Under the pieces are notes generated by a model. It saw only the letters and a program-made list of their open reading frames with translations. It was not told where the DNA came from and ran no database searches. 64,000 bases of DNA from Lawsonibacter sp900766145 (GTDB taxonomy: Bacteria > Bacillota > Clostridia > Oscillospirales > Oscillospiraceae). The stretch lies in assembly GCF_030372275.1 (NCBI RefSeq), contig NZ_JAUDDJ010000011.1. One strand, written 5' to 3'. Positions 7,221 through 16,283 of this stretch are shown here, one piece after another; position 1 is the stretch's first letter, and each line of letters begins with the position of its first letter. The position numbers were made by a program, and so were the translations under genes.

Positions 7221-8552
7221 ATGAAAATCAAGTTATCCGACCACTTCACCTACAACCGATTATTGCGCTTTACCCTGCCCTCCGTGGTCATGATGGTGGT
7301 GGCCTCCATTTACAGCGTGGTGGACGGCCTGTTTGTCTCCAACTTAGTGGGCGACCTGGCCCTGTCCGCTGTCAACATCATCTTCCCGGTCACCATGATC
7401 ATCGGCGCCTTTGGCTTTATGCTGGGGACCGGCGGCAGCGCCATTGTGGCACGAACCCTGGGCGAGGGCCGAAAGGAATTGGCCCAGGAGTACTTCTCCA
7501 TGCTCATCTACACGGTGCTGGTGGTGGGCGGGGTGCTGTCGGTGATCAGCGTGGCCCTCACCGAGCCCATTGCCCGGCTGGCCGGAGCCAGCGACCTGCT
7601 CATCGACGACTGCGTAGCCTACGGCCGGATCATGCTGGCGGGCAGCGTGGTGTTTATGCTCCAGGTCCTCTTTCAGAGCTTCTTTGTGGTGGCTGAGCGG
7701 CCCCAGCTGGGCCTATTCTTCTCGGTGGCCGCCGGCGTGACCAACATGGGACTGGACTATGTGTTTATCGCGCTGATGGATCTGGGCATTGCCGGGGCCG
7801 CCCTGGCCACGGTGGCAGGCTACTGCGTGGGCGGCATCATTCCCCTGATCTACTTTCTCACCGGAGAGCGCTCCGGCCTGCGGCTTGGCAAGACCAAGCT
7901 GTACGGCAGACAGCTGCTCCAGGCCTGCGCCAACGGCTCCTCGGAGTTGATGAGCAACATCTCCTCCTCCATCGTCAGCATCCTCTACAATCTCCAGCTG
8001 ATGCGGCTCATTGGAGAGACAGGCGTGGCCGCCTATTCCGTGATGATGTACGTGGACTTTGTCTTTATCGCCGCCTTCCTGGGCTTCTCCGTGGGCAGCG
8101 CTCCCATTGTCAGCTTCCACTACGGGGCGGACAACCGCACAGAGCTGAAAAGCGTCTTTCGAAAAAGCGCCGTCATCATCGGCGTGACCGCCCTGGTGAT
8201 GGTCACCGCCTCGGAGCTGCTCAGCCATCCCCTCTCCTCCGCCTTTGTCGGCTATGACCCGGACCTGCTGGAGATGACGGTCCACGGCTTTCGTCTGTTT
8301 GCCCTGAACTACCTGTTCTGCGGCGTAAACATCTACGCCTCCGCCTTCTTTACCGCCCTGTGTAATGGCCTTATTTCGGCCCTCATCTCCTTTGCCCGCA
8401 CCCTGCTGCTGCGGGGCGGGATGGTCCTGCTTCTGCCTCTGCTCTGGGGCATCGACGGTATCTGGTGGGCGGTGGTGGCCGCCGAGGGGCTGGCTGTTTT
8501 GGTCTCTCTGGCCTTCCTGATCTCCCAGCGCAAACGCTACCATTACGCATAA
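7221..8552 (+). CDS. MATE-family multidrug efflux transporter
   Basis: 443 aa, 12 predicted membrane helices in two pseudo-repeats. The N-terminal pattern VVMMVVASIYSVVDGLFVSNLVG and the following glycine-rich GTGGSAIVARTLGEG loop are typical of MATE antiporters (NorM/DinF group), which export cationic or planar drugs in exchange for Na+ or H+. It follows the MarR gene by 9 nt with its own GGAG site and ends before a strong terminator. Substrate unknown. Confidence 0.92.
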   Translation: MKIKLSDHFTYNRLLRFTLPSVVMMVVASIYSVVDGLFVSNLVGDLALSAVNIIFPVTMIIGAFGFMLGTGGSAIVARTLGEGRKELAQEYFSMLIYTVLVVGGVLSVISVALTEPIARLAGASDLLIDDCVAYGRIMLAGSVVFMLQVLFQSFFVVAERPQLGLFFSVAAGVTNMGLDYVFIALMDLGIAGAALATVAGYCVGGIIPLIYFLTGERSGLRLGKTKLYGRQLLQACANGSSELMSNISSSIVSILYNLQLMRLIGETGVAAYSVMMYVDFVFIAAFLGFSVGSAPIVSFHYGADNRTELKSVFRKSAVIIGVTALVMVTASELLSHPLSSAFVGYDPDLLEMTVHGFRLFALNYLFCGVNIYASAFFTALCNGLISALISFARTLLLRGGMVLLLPLLWGIDGIWWAVVAAEGLAVLVSLAFLISQRKRYHYA

Positions 8553-8554
8553 AA

Positions 8555-8585
8555 AACAGCGCGTTCCTCTCTGGAACGCGCTGTT
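8555..8585. terminator. Bidirectional terminator between MATE and NYN genes
   Basis: A 13-bp stem AACAGCGCGTTCC / GGAACGCGCTGTT with flanking A-run and T-run. Confidence 0.88.
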
Positions 8586-8600
8586 TTCAAATCCAATTTG

Positions 8601-9389
8601 TTATTTATCTGCGCAGTTATCCCGCACGTAATACTCTACATTCTCCTCCCCCTGGGGGACGATCTGGAATCGGTCCAGGGCACGGATGAGCTTGGACAGC
8701 TTGGAGAAGCCGTAGTTACGAGGGTCAAAGTCGGGCTGCTTTTTCAGCAGGAGATTGCCCAGCTTGCCCATGTGGGCCAGCCCGTCCTCCTCGCACAGGT
8801 CCTCCACCGACTCGGCGATGAGCTCCACGATCTCCTCCGGGGCGGGGCTGCTGGCAGCCTGGGCCTTCTTATTTTCCTTCTTGGCGGACTTTTTGGCCTG
8901 GGCCTCCTCCTTGCGCTTGGCGGCCTCGGCGGCCTGCTTGGCGGCGGCCCGGATGACCTCGATATACACAAACTTGTCGCAGGCCACGATAAAGGGCTTG
9001 GGGGTCTTCTTCTCCCCCATGCCGTACACCTTCATCCCCGCCTCCCGCAGCCGGGTGGCCAGCCGGGTAAAGTCGCTGTCGCTGCTCACCAGCACAAAGC
9101 CATCGCAGGTACCGGAGTAGAGAATGTCCATGGCGTCGATGATCATGGCGGAGTCGGTGGAATTTTTGCCGGTGGTGTAGCTGTACTGCTGGATGGGGGT
9201 GATGGCGGTCTCCAGCAGAATGGACTTCCAGCTGTTCATGTTTGGGCTGGTCCAGTCGCCGTAGATGCGCTTGATGGTGGGGGTGCCGTACACCGCCACC
9301 TCAGCCATCACGTCCTTCATGGCGGTGCGGGATGCGTTGTCCGCGTCGATGAGTACCGCCAGGCGCAGGTCCTTCTCACTTTCCGGCAT
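8601..9389 (-). CDS. NYN-domain RNase-like protein with C-terminal LOTUS/OST-HTH-like domain
   Basis: 262 aa. The N-terminal ~150 residues form a NYN (PIN-like) domain with conserved acidic residues in LIDADNAS and VSSDSDFT, expected to bind metal and cleave RNA. A Lys/Ala/Glu-rich linker (about residues 155-185) leads to a C-terminal winged-helix region resembling OST-HTH/LOTUS domains that bind RNA (LGNLLLKKQPDFDPRNYG). The start at 9389 overlaps the end of thiN by 14 nt, so the two are coupled. The role is probably RNA turnover; the target is unknown. Confidence 0.82.
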   Translation of the reverse strand: MPESEKDLRLAVLIDADNASRTAMKDVMAEVAVYGTPTIKRIYGDWTSPNMNSWKSILLETAITPIQQYSYTTGKNSTDSAMIIDAMDILYSGTCDGFVLVSSDSDFTRLATRLREAGMKVYGMGEKKTPKPFIVACDKFVYIEVIRAAAKQAAEAAKRKEEAQAKKSAKKENKKAQAASSPAPEEIVELIAESVEDLCEEDGLAHMGKLGNLLLKKQPDFDPRNYGFSKLSKLIRALDRFQIVPQGEENVEYYVRDNCADK

Positions 9390-10068
9390 ACTCCGCCTCC
9401 TCCCGGTCCCACAGCTTGGGCAGCAGGCGGTAGAAGTCCCCCTGCTCCCGCCACAGGGCCAGCAGGGTGCCGTCGCCCACCGTGATCTTGGCCGGAGCGT
9501 CCACAAACTCGTTGCTCACGCCCAGGGGAAAGTCAGCGGTCATGGTGTGATCGCTGAGCTCATACTTCAAATTCTCCAGACGCACCCCCTTGGCCACGCC
9601 GCTGGAGCAGAATACGGACAGGAAGCCCTCCAGCCCCTGGGGGAAGGTCATGGACTCGTTGTGCAGGGCGGTGGCCACGGTGCCCTCGCCTGCCAGCACG
9701 CCGCGGGCTCCCTGTGTGGTCAGCCAGGCCAGCGACTGGAGGTTGGCCAGCGTGTGCTCCAGCCGTCCGCCTACGCCGCCCAGCAGCACGAATCGGCGGT
9801 AACCCCGCTCCAGTCCCTCCCGCAGGGCGTACACCATGTCGGTGTCATCCTTCATCACCGGAAGCTGAATCACATTGGGGTGGTTGGGCCGGCGGCCCAG
9901 GGAGTCAAAATCGCCCACCACCAGATCGGGGGGCGCGCCGTAGGCCTCCAGGGCCTCATAGCCCTTGTCGGCGGCGATCAGGAAGTCACCGGCTCCCTTC
10001 CGGGGGCACAGGGACCAGGACAGGGGCATGGCCCCCACTACATAACATAAACCGGACTTGATTGTCAC
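9376..10068 (-). CDS. thiN: Thiamine diphosphokinase
   Basis: 230 aa. Converts thiamine and ATP to thiamine diphosphate. Family motifs are in order: DLVVGDFDSL, KDDTDMVYAL, the GGVGGRLEHTLANL loop, and near the C-terminus LGVSNEF. Start is the GTG at 10068; an AAGG-type ribosome site is present but not strong. It overlaps the NYN-domain gene downstream, so the two are translated together, though there is no known functional link. Cytoplasmic. Confidence 0.92.
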   Translation of the reverse strand: MTIKSGLCYVVGAMPLSWSLCPRKGAGDFLIAADKGYEALEAYGAPPDLVVGDFDSLGRRPNHPNVIQLPVMKDDTDMVYALREGLERGYRRFVLLGGVGGRLEHTLANLQSLAWLTTQGARGVLAGEGTVATALHNESMTFPQGLEGFLSVFCSSGVAKGVRLENLKYELSDHTMTADFPLGVSNEFVDAPAKITVGDGTLLALWREQGDFYRLLPKLWDREEAEYAGK

Positions 10069-10118
10069 AGAGAATCCCTTCTTTCATAGGCTGCTTATTA
10101 TATAAAACTCCCGCCCGC

Positions 10119-11648
10119 TCAGGAAAAACGCTGGGCGGCCTGGAGCATCTGTTCCGAGATCTGGGGCCACTGCTCCGCCGAGCCGGGGGGCAGGAAGATG
10201 AGCTCCATATCCTCCGGCAGGCCGTAGAAGGCCCGGAAATAGTCTGCCCGCACCTGGGACTGGGGGTTACGGCACCAGGAGTAGCACAGATCCCACCCCT
10301 CGGTGGGCAACACCACGCTGGAGGCCCCCTCCGCCACCGCCTGGGTCATCTGGGCCTGGCGAATCCACTCCGCCTGGCCGATCAGCCGGTAAGCCCGGAG
10401 GTGGAATCCCACGCTGAGTGCCAGAGTGAGCAGGGCAAGGCCCTGAAACCATCGTTTGGCCTCCATCCCTTTCCCCAGAGACAGCCCCAGCACCAGCAGG
10501 GCCGCCGCCGAGGGAAAAACGCACCGGGCGCCGTAGTCCTTCACCACAACAAAGGGGGCCAGCATCCCCACCGCCGCCAAGAGCAGCAGCAATCGGGCGT
10601 TTCGCCTCTCTCCCCCATCCCAGACCACCACGGCCAGAAGGAGAATGAGCTGGATCACCGCGCCGGCCACCCGCACAGGCTGCCAGGGACACTGCCAGCT
10701 GTCCAGCTGGCGCAGCTGCTCCATCACCACCCAGCACTGGGCACAGTAGATGGCGGACCACAGGCCCACCAGAGCCTGCCAATACCACCGGGCGCCGCCC
10801 CGATGCAGCCGCCACAGGCAGCCCACCGACGCCAGCAGGCACACACCGGGGTAGTACTCAAACAGGCCCGGCAGCACCACGGTAAACAGCCGCTCCACCA
10901 CGGTGGCGGCTATGGAGGCCAGCCCCTGCCCCGGTTCAAACACCAGGCTGCGCACGCCCTCCACTGCGGTGCCGCTGGTGGCCAGCTGGCCGTACAGAGG
11001 GTTGCCGAACATGAGCAGCGCGCCCAGCAGGCAGCCTGCCATCCCCGCCAGAGCGGGCAGCCGTCCCCGCCGGGAGGCCAGGGCATAAACCCCGGTGACC
11101 ACTCCGGCCCCCGTCAGGGCCAGGGTTTGATTTTCCGCAAAGAGCTGTCCGGCCAGGCACAGCACAAACAGCGCCCCGGCCAGTGGAATTGGATGCCCGG
11201 ATTTTGGGGAAAAGGTCTTCTTCCACAGCAGAAGTACCCCCAGCATCACGGCCGCCCCCGCTACAAAATTGGCAAAGGCGGACACCCAGCCGAAGGTCTG
11301 CTGCCAGGACACCATGGGCATAGAGAACAGGGCTGCACCCCCTGCCGCGGTCCATACCGCCCGCTCCTCCCCCTTTTCTGTGGCCAGACAGGATGCCAGC
11401 CAGGGGATAAGGAACATGCCCCCGCCCATCACCAGCGTTTTGAAGAGCTGTGAGCGGGTCATGGCCAGCACCAGGGCGGTGCCGGCATAGCGGCTGTTGA
11501 GCCCCGCGGTCACCAGCCGCTCCACCCCCACGGGCAGGCCCCAGTCCCAGTCGTCATGGGTATAGGGCACCTTCCAGGCGATATACAGGCAGGCAGCCAG
11601 AAAAATCAGCAAAACGCCCCACCGGGCTGCGTTTTTTCCACGTGACAA
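10119..11648 (-). CDS. Polytopic membrane protein, glycan-related (DUF6056-like)
   Basis: About 509 aa with roughly 12 membrane helices. An early YTHDDWDWG motif after the first helix resembles the extracellular acidic motif of GT-C-fold lipid-linked glycosyltransferases and DUF6056 proteins. A soluble C-terminal segment (about the last 110 residues) follows. I infer a role in cell-surface sugar transfer, unproven. The start is set at TTG 11648 because GGGAGGAGGAG lies 6 nt upstream; the frame extends to a TTG at 11705 without a ribosome site. The neighbours thiN and the desulfurase give no functional hint. Confidence 0.6.
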   Translation of the reverse strand: MSRGKNAARWGVLLIFLAACLYIAWKVPYTHDDWDWGLPVGVERLVTAGLNSRYAGTALVLAMTRSQLFKTLVMGGGMFLIPWLASCLATEKGEERAVWTAAGGAALFSMPMVSWQQTFGWVSAFANFVAGAAVMLGVLLLWKKTFSPKSGHPIPLAGALFVLCLAGQLFAENQTLALTGAGVVTGVYALASRRGRLPALAGMAGCLLGALLMFGNPLYGQLATSGTAVEGVRSLVFEPGQGLASIAATVVERLFTVVLPGLFEYYPGVCLLASVGCLWRLHRGGARWYWQALVGLWSAIYCAQCWVVMEQLRQLDSWQCPWQPVRVAGAVIQLILLLAVVVWDGGERRNARLLLLLAAVGMLAPFVVVKDYGARCVFPSAAALLVLGLSLGKGMEAKRWFQGLALLTLALSVGFHLRAYRLIGQAEWIRQAQMTQAVAEGASSVVLPTEGWDLCYSWCRNPQSQVRADYFRAFYGLPEDMELIFLPPGSAEQWPQISEQMLQAAQRFS

Positions 11649-11832
11649 GGGGGCTCCTCCTCCCGACCCGGGAGTTCCCAGATCCCAACCAATTTTCGTT
11701 TCCAAATCCGGCTTTTATTATAATACAATCCGGCTTTTCTTTGCAAGGGGAGCTGCGCCGGAATACCTTGACTTTCCCCCCGCCAGGCCATAGAATATTC
11801 TTACTTTTTCCATATCTTACGAGGTGAATTTC

Positions 11833-12969
11833 ATGCACTATTTAGATAACGCCGCCACCACACCGGTACGGCCCGAGGCGGTAGAGGCCGCAGTGAAAGC
11901 CATGACCGAAGGGTGGGGCAACCCCTCCTCCCGCTACGCCCTGGGCAGCCAGGCTGCCGCCGGGGTAAAGGAGCACCGCGCCCAGGTGGCAAAAGCTCTG
12001 GGCTGTGCCCCGGAGGAGCTCTATTTTACCTCCTGCGGCAGCGAGGGGGACAACTGGGCCATCCGTGGGGCGGTGGAGCTGGGCCGCCGCAAGGGCAAGC
12101 ACATCATCACCACCGCCATCGAGCACTCCGCCGTGCTGGAGCCCTGCCGGGCTCTGGAGCGGGAGGGCTACGAGGTCACCTACCTCACCCCCAACGCCGA
12201 CGGCCAGGTGTCCATGGAGGACGTGAAGGCCGCCCTGCGTCCGGACACGGTGCTGGTGTCCATGATGCTGGTCAACAACGAGTTGGGCACCCTCCAGCCG
12301 GTGGCCGAGACGGCCAAGGCCATCCGCGGGGCCGGCTCTCCGGCTCTCCTTCACTGTGACGCGGTCCAGGGCTTTTTGAAGGTCCCCTTCACCCCCAAGG
12401 CTCTGGGGGTGGACCTGCTCACCATCAGCGGCCACAAGATCCACGCCCCCAAGGGGGTGGGCGCCCTGTACATCCGCAAGGGGCTGCGCTTCCCGCCCCT
12501 CATCCGGGGCGGCGGACAGGAGGAGGGACTGCGCTCGGGTACGGAAGCCACCGCGCAGATCGCCGCCTTTGCCGCCGCCGCCCAGGCAGGCAAGGCCACC
12601 CTGTCCGCCGATCTGGAGCACATGGCCGCCCTGAAGGAGGATCTGGCCCGCCGCCTGCCCCAGGAGGTACCGGGAGCCAAGGTAGTCCTCCAGGGACAGG
12701 CCCCCCACATTCTGCCCATCACCCTGCCCGGCTACAAGAGCGAGGTCATCGTGCGCTTTCTCAGCGACCGGGGTATCTGCGTCTCCTCCGGCTCCGCCTG
12801 CCACAAGGGCAAGCCCAGCCACGTGTATGCCGCCCTGAAGCTGCCCAAAAAGGAGCTGGACGGCGTGCTGCGCATCAGCTTCTCCTACGACACCACACCC
12901 CAGGACATTGACGCCCTGCTGGCTGGTCTGAAAGCCGCCCAGGAGCAGTTATTCACCAGCCTGTCCTAA
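11833..12969 (+). CDS. Cysteine desulfurase, NifS/IscS family
   Basis: 378 aa, class V PLP aminotransferase fold. Starts HYLDNAATTP; the PLP lysine is K202 in SGHKIHAPKG and the persulfide-forming cysteine is C323 in SSGSACHKGK. It removes sulfur from cysteine for Fe-S clusters, thiamine or tRNA thiolation. The ATG at 11833 is chosen over the in-frame GTG at 11824, which is the tail of the GAGGTG ribosome site. No iscU or thiI lies beside it; thiN is 1.8 kb away on the other strand. The specific sulfur acceptor is therefore unknown. Confidence 0.92.
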   Translation: MHYLDNAATTPVRPEAVEAAVKAMTEGWGNPSSRYALGSQAAAGVKEHRAQVAKALGCAPEELYFTSCGSEGDNWAIRGAVELGRRKGKHIITTAIEHSAVLEPCRALEREGYEVTYLTPNADGQVSMEDVKAALRPDTVLVSMMLVNNELGTLQPVAETAKAIRGAGSPALLHCDAVQGFLKVPFTPKALGVDLLTISGHKIHAPKGVGALYIRKGLRFPPLIRGGGQEEGLRSGTEATAQIAAFAAAAQAGKATLSADLEHMAALKEDLARRLPQEVPGAKVVLQGQAPHILPITLPGYKSEVIVRFLSDRGICVSSGSACHKGKPSHVYAALKLPKKELDGVLRISFSYDTTPQDIDALLAGLKAAQEQLFTSLS

Positions 12970-12997
12970 TCACTACATCCAAGGAGGTTCTACCCCC

Positions 12998-14386
12998 ATG
13001 TTTTCCTACCTGCGCCGCGGTCCCGGCTTCTACCGCCGGGTGGGCGGTCTGGCAGTGCCCATCATTCTGCAAAACCTGATCACCAGCACCCTGGCCATGG
13101 CCGACACCTTCATGGTGGGCATGCTGGGTGAGGTGCCTATGGCGGCCGTCACCCTGGCCAACATCCCCCTATTTGTCATGCAGCTGTTCTTCTTTGGCGT
13201 ACAGAGCGGCTCGGCGGTGCTCATCAGCCAGTACTGGGGCCGCCAGGACCGGCAGGCCATCAACCGGGTAGTTGGCGTGGCCCTGTGGGCGGTCAACCTG
13301 GTGTCGGTCACCTTCGCCCTGGTGCTGCTGCTTATCCCCGTTCCCTTTTTAAGCCTGTTCGGCAACCAGCGGGAGGTCATCCTGCTGGCGGCGGACTACG
13401 GACGGATCATCGGCCTGTCCTATGTGCTTAACGGCGTCACCCTGGTCTATGTGGCCGCCTGGCGCAGCATGGAGCGCCCCGGCATCGGTATGTACATCCT
13501 GGCCGCCTCCATGGGCACCAACACCTTTTTAAACTGGGTGCTTATCTTCGGCAAGCTGGGCGCCCCCGCCCTGGGAGTCACCGGCGCGGCCATCGCCACC
13601 CTCATCGCCCGGGTGGTGGAGATCGTCATTGTGGTGGTCCACGCCCGGCGCTCCCGGGTGTTCCGCCTGGACCTGGGCCTGCTGCTGCGCCCGGGTCTGA
13701 GGACCGTCAAGCAGTTTATCCGCTACGGCTCCCCCGTGGTGTGCAACGAGACCATGTGGGGCCTGGGCACCGCCATCTTCCCCACCATCATGGGCCATAT
13801 GGCGGGCAGCACCGAAATTCTGGCCGCCTATACCATCGCGGGCAACGTAGAGAAGCTGTGCATGGTGGTGGCCTTCGGCATCTCGGGCACGGCCTCCATC
13901 ATCATCGGCCGGGAGATCGGCGCGGGCCGCTCTGACACCGTCTATCAGGTGGGACTGGCCCTTAACACCCTGGCGGCAGCGGGCGGCACCATCCTGGGAG
14001 CCGGTCTGCTGGCCTTTACTCATCTGTCTGCCCCGGCCTGGTTCTTCCCCCTGTTCCATCTCTCCCCTGCGGCCTGCTCTGCCGCCACCATTATGATGAC
14101 GGTCCAGGCCTGTATCATGCCCATGCGGGACTTTAACAACTGCAACATTGTAGGCGTCCTCCGGGGCGGCGGCGACGTTAAGACAGCCACCATGATCGAC
14201 CTGTGTCCCCTGTGGCTGTGCGCCATCCCCCTGGCTGCTCTGGCTGGCCTGGTCTTCCATCTGAGCATTTTGTGGGTCTACTTGGCCATGAGCACCGAAC
14301 AGCTGGTCAAATGCATCGCCGGCGTGGTACGCCTGCGCACCGGAAAATGGATTCACGACCTGACCCGACCCCAGACTATGGAATGA
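12998..14386 (+). CDS. MATE-family efflux transporter (second copy)
   Basis: 462 aa, 12 predicted helices. N-terminal VPIILQNLITSTLAMADTFMVG and the loop SGSAVLISQYWG are typical of the DinF/NorM-like MATE branch. It differs clearly from the MATE protein at 7221-8552, so this is not a recent duplication. AAGGAGG precedes the ATG. It sits between the desulfurase and MBL-hydrolase genes, with 28 and 14 nt gaps, in a likely operon. No regulator gene accompanies it. Substrate unknown. Confidence 0.9.
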   Translation: MFSYLRRGPGFYRRVGGLAVPIILQNLITSTLAMADTFMVGMLGEVPMAAVTLANIPLFVMQLFFFGVQSGSAVLISQYWGRQDRQAINRVVGVALWAVNLVSVTFALVLLLIPVPFLSLFGNQREVILLAADYGRIIGLSYVLNGVTLVYVAAWRSMERPGIGMYILAASMGTNTFLNWVLIFGKLGAPALGVTGAAIATLIARVVEIVIVVVHARRSRVFRLDLGLLLRPGLRTVKQFIRYGSPVVCNETMWGLGTAIFPTIMGHMAGSTEILAAYTIAGNVEKLCMVVAFGISGTASIIIGREIGAGRSDTVYQVGLALNTLAAAGGTILGAGLLAFTHLSAPAWFFPLFHLSPAACSAATIMMTVQACIMPMRDFNNCNIVGVLRGGGDVKTATMIDLCPLWLCAIPLAALAGLVFHLSILWVYLAMSTEQLVKCIAGVVRLRTGKWIHDLTRPQTME

Positions 14387-14400
14387 AAGGAGCGTTTCCC

Positions 14401-15243
14401 ATGAAGGTAACCGTCTTGGTAGAAAACACCGCCCCGCAGCACAGCGGCCTCACCCCGGAACACGGCCTGTCCCTGTACATCCAGTACCAGGACCACAACA
14501 TCCTGCTGGACGCAGGCTGCTCCCAGGCCTTTGCCCAAAACGCCAAGGTTCTGGGCGTGGACCTCAAGCAGGTGGACCTGGCCGTCCTCTCCCACGGCCA
14601 CTATGACCACGCCGACGGACTGCGCTACTTTTTGGAGGAGAACTCCACCTGCAAGGTGTACGCCCGGCCCCAGGCGGGCGGCCCCTACTTCTCCACCTCC
14701 ACCGGCTCTCCCCGGTTTATCGGCATTCACCGGGACATCTGGGAGGGACACCCGGACCGCTTCGACTGCGGGGAAGGCGTACGCCAGCCTGCCCCCGGCA
14801 TATGGCTGGTACCCGAGACGGTTCACGGCGGCCCCTTTGCCAGCCGGGAGACCAATCTGCTACGCAAGCTGGGCCCCGACCAGTTTGTTCCCGACGACTT
14901 TGTCCATGAGCACTCCCTGGTGCTGGAGGGGGAGGACGGCCTGGTGGTCTTCAACTCCTGCTCCCACGGCGGCATCGTCAACATTGTCCAGGGGGTACGG
15001 GAAGCTCTGGGCCGGGAGGTAACCACGGTGGTGGGCGGCCTGCACATGTTCAGCCTTACCGCCCCCTCCGGCCTCAACTGTCCCCCGGACTACCCCGGTC
15101 AGGTGGCTCGCGCCCTCAAGGAGCAGGGCGTACGGCGGGTGTACACCGGCCACTGCACCGGTGAGGCCGCCATGGTCCTTCTTCGGGAGGAGCTGGGAGA
15201 TGCTCTCATCCCCCTTACCTGCGGGCTGACCTTCTCTTTGTAA
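14401..15243 (+). CDS. MBL-fold metallohydrolase
   Basis: 280 aa. The zinc-binding signature SHGHYDHADGL and later His residues (NSCSHGGIVN, VGGLHMF, TGHCTGEAA) mark the metallo-beta-lactamase fold. Overall pattern resembles the subgroup related to methanopterin beta-RFAP synthase-like hydrolases; the true substrate is unknown. The ATG at 14401 with AAAGGAG upstream is chosen; the frame extends back to 14203 only as overlap with the MATE gene. Last gene of its operon, followed by a strong terminator. Confidence 0.87.
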   Translation: MKVTVLVENTAPQHSGLTPEHGLSLYIQYQDHNILLDAGCSQAFAQNAKVLGVDLKQVDLAVLSHGHYDHADGLRYFLEENSTCKVYARPQAGGPYFSTSTGSPRFIGIHRDIWEGHPDRFDCGEGVRQPAPGIWLVPETVHGGPFASRETNLLRKLGPDQFVPDDFVHEHSLVLEGEDGLVVFNSCSHGGIVNIVQGVREALGREVTTVVGGLHMFSLTAPSGLNCPPDYPGQVARALKEQGVRRVYTGHCTGEAAMVLLREELGDALIPLTCGLTFSL

Positions 15244-15261
15244 TCTGTTTTGAAACGGCAA

Positions 15262-15290
15262 ACGCGGCGCACCTTAAGGGTGCGCCGCGT
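15262..15290. terminator. Bidirectional terminator
   Basis: A 12-bp GC stem ACGCGGCGCACC / GGTGCGCCGCGT with a short loop, then six T. It also serves the minus-strand lipoprotein gene. Confidence 0.9.
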
Positions 15291-15306
15291 TTTTTCACAT
15301 GGATGG

Positions 15307-15999
15307 TTAATTGCCCTGGGGGAACTGCTCGTAGGGCTGGGTGGAGGAGATGGTCCAACCGGAGTTGATGAGCACCAGGTCCTTTCCGTCGGGCCCGCAG
15401 TAGTAGACATCCACACTGTCCGGGTCTCCCTGGCCGGGGACCACCGCCCAGTTTTGCAGGGTCTTTTTCACGCTGTCCAGAATGGTCTCATCCAGCTGAT
15501 AGCTGTCGTAGACGTGGAACTCGTCCTTCTGCTCCTGCGGCGGTCCGGAAAACAGGGCACAGTTCTCCCCGAAAGTGACGGTGATGCCCCCCTTCCCGGT
15601 GGTGATCTCTCCCGCCAGGTCCAGGTTCCAGCCGGTAAGCTGAGCCATCTCGGCCACTACGCCCTCCGCCGGCACCATTCCCTGCTCATTCAGCGTCCCA
15701 TCATACTCCTCCTGGTACTGCTGAAAGTGGTCATCCATACCGATGTAGAGGGTCACCATCTGGGCCTGGGACGTCTGTCCGGCATCCAGCTGGTCCTGGC
15801 TCCCGCCCTCCGTCTTTGTCTCCCCATTCTGGGTTTGAAACTGATTTACCGAGCTGTCCACGCTGTCTGGTTGACTGCTTAGATTGCCCTGCTGACTGCC
15901 CAGAGTGCTCTGGATACTGCCGGAACCGGACTGCGCACCGCAGGCCCCTAAGGTCAGCAGCAGCGCCCCGGTACATAAAATCAAGGGAAGATTCTTCAT
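15307..15999 (-). CDS. Lipoprotein, possibly GerMN/DUF4854-like
   Basis: 230 aa. A signal peptide with lipobox TLGAC (Cys at residue 20) predicts a membrane-anchored extracellular lipoprotein. Residues ~21-75 are a low-complexity Ser/Gln/Gly linker. The remaining ~150 residues form a folded domain with VTLYIGMDDHF near its start and GGITVTFGENCALF, reminiscent of GerM/GerMN-type domains in spore germination or sporulation lipoproteins; this match is tentative. The ATG at 15999 has GGAG 9 nt upstream. The longer frame to 16260 lacks a ribosome site. Single gene with its own promoter. Confidence 0.65.
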   Translation of the reverse strand: MKNLPLILCTGALLLTLGACGAQSGSGSIQSTLGSQQGNLSSQPDSVDSSVNQFQTQNGETKTEGGSQDQLDAGQTSQAQMVTLYIGMDDHFQQYQEEYDGTLNEQGMVPAEGVVAEMAQLTGWNLDLAGEITTGKGGITVTFGENCALFSGPPQEQKDEFHVYDSYQLDETILDSVKKTLQNWAVVPGQGDPDSVDVYYCGPDGKDLVLINSGWTISSTQPYEQFPQGN

Positions 16000-16127
16000 A
16001 CTTTGGCTCCTTTTTATGCAAATGGATGGATACCCATAACCGCAGCACACAAAGAAAAGCCAGACCGTTTGCCTGATCTCCTCTCTTTTTTGTCTGAGCA
16101 TGGAATACGTAATCTTTGGCACAGAGT

Positions 16128-16157
16128 ATTGTAAGCAAAAGAGGCCTGTTTCGTCAA
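16128..16157 (-). promoter_or_regulatory. Promoter of the 15.3-kb lipoprotein gene
   Basis: On minus: TTGACG (16152-16157), 18 bp, TACAAT (16128-16133). The ~130-nt leader between it and the ATG holds no clear structure. Confidence 0.6.
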
Positions 16158-16210
16158 GAATTTCGCCCCATTGTTTGCATTGTGTTAAAAAAATGTTCAT
16201 ATTTACGGAA

Positions 16211-16257
16211 AAAGCGCCTCCTCCGGCGGTCCACACCCGTCTGGAGAAAGGCGCTTT
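16211..16257 (-). terminator. Terminator of the heat-shock operon
   Basis: AAAGCGCCT pairs with AGGCGCTTT across a 29-nt interior with a further CTCC/GGAG pairing; on minus it ends in a T-run just after dnaJ. Confidence 0.75.
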
Positions 16258-16283
16258 CAAACATCCGGCCGTTCTGCCGGACC

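Noticed and set aside
7221..14386. The two MATE genes as a tandem duplication
   Set aside because: Their sequences differ throughout and their neighbours are unrelated, so recent duplication is unlikely.
16117..16134. Possible sigma-54 promoter (TTGGCAC...TTGT)
   Set aside because: The -12 element lacks GC at the right spacing and no gene follows on that strand.
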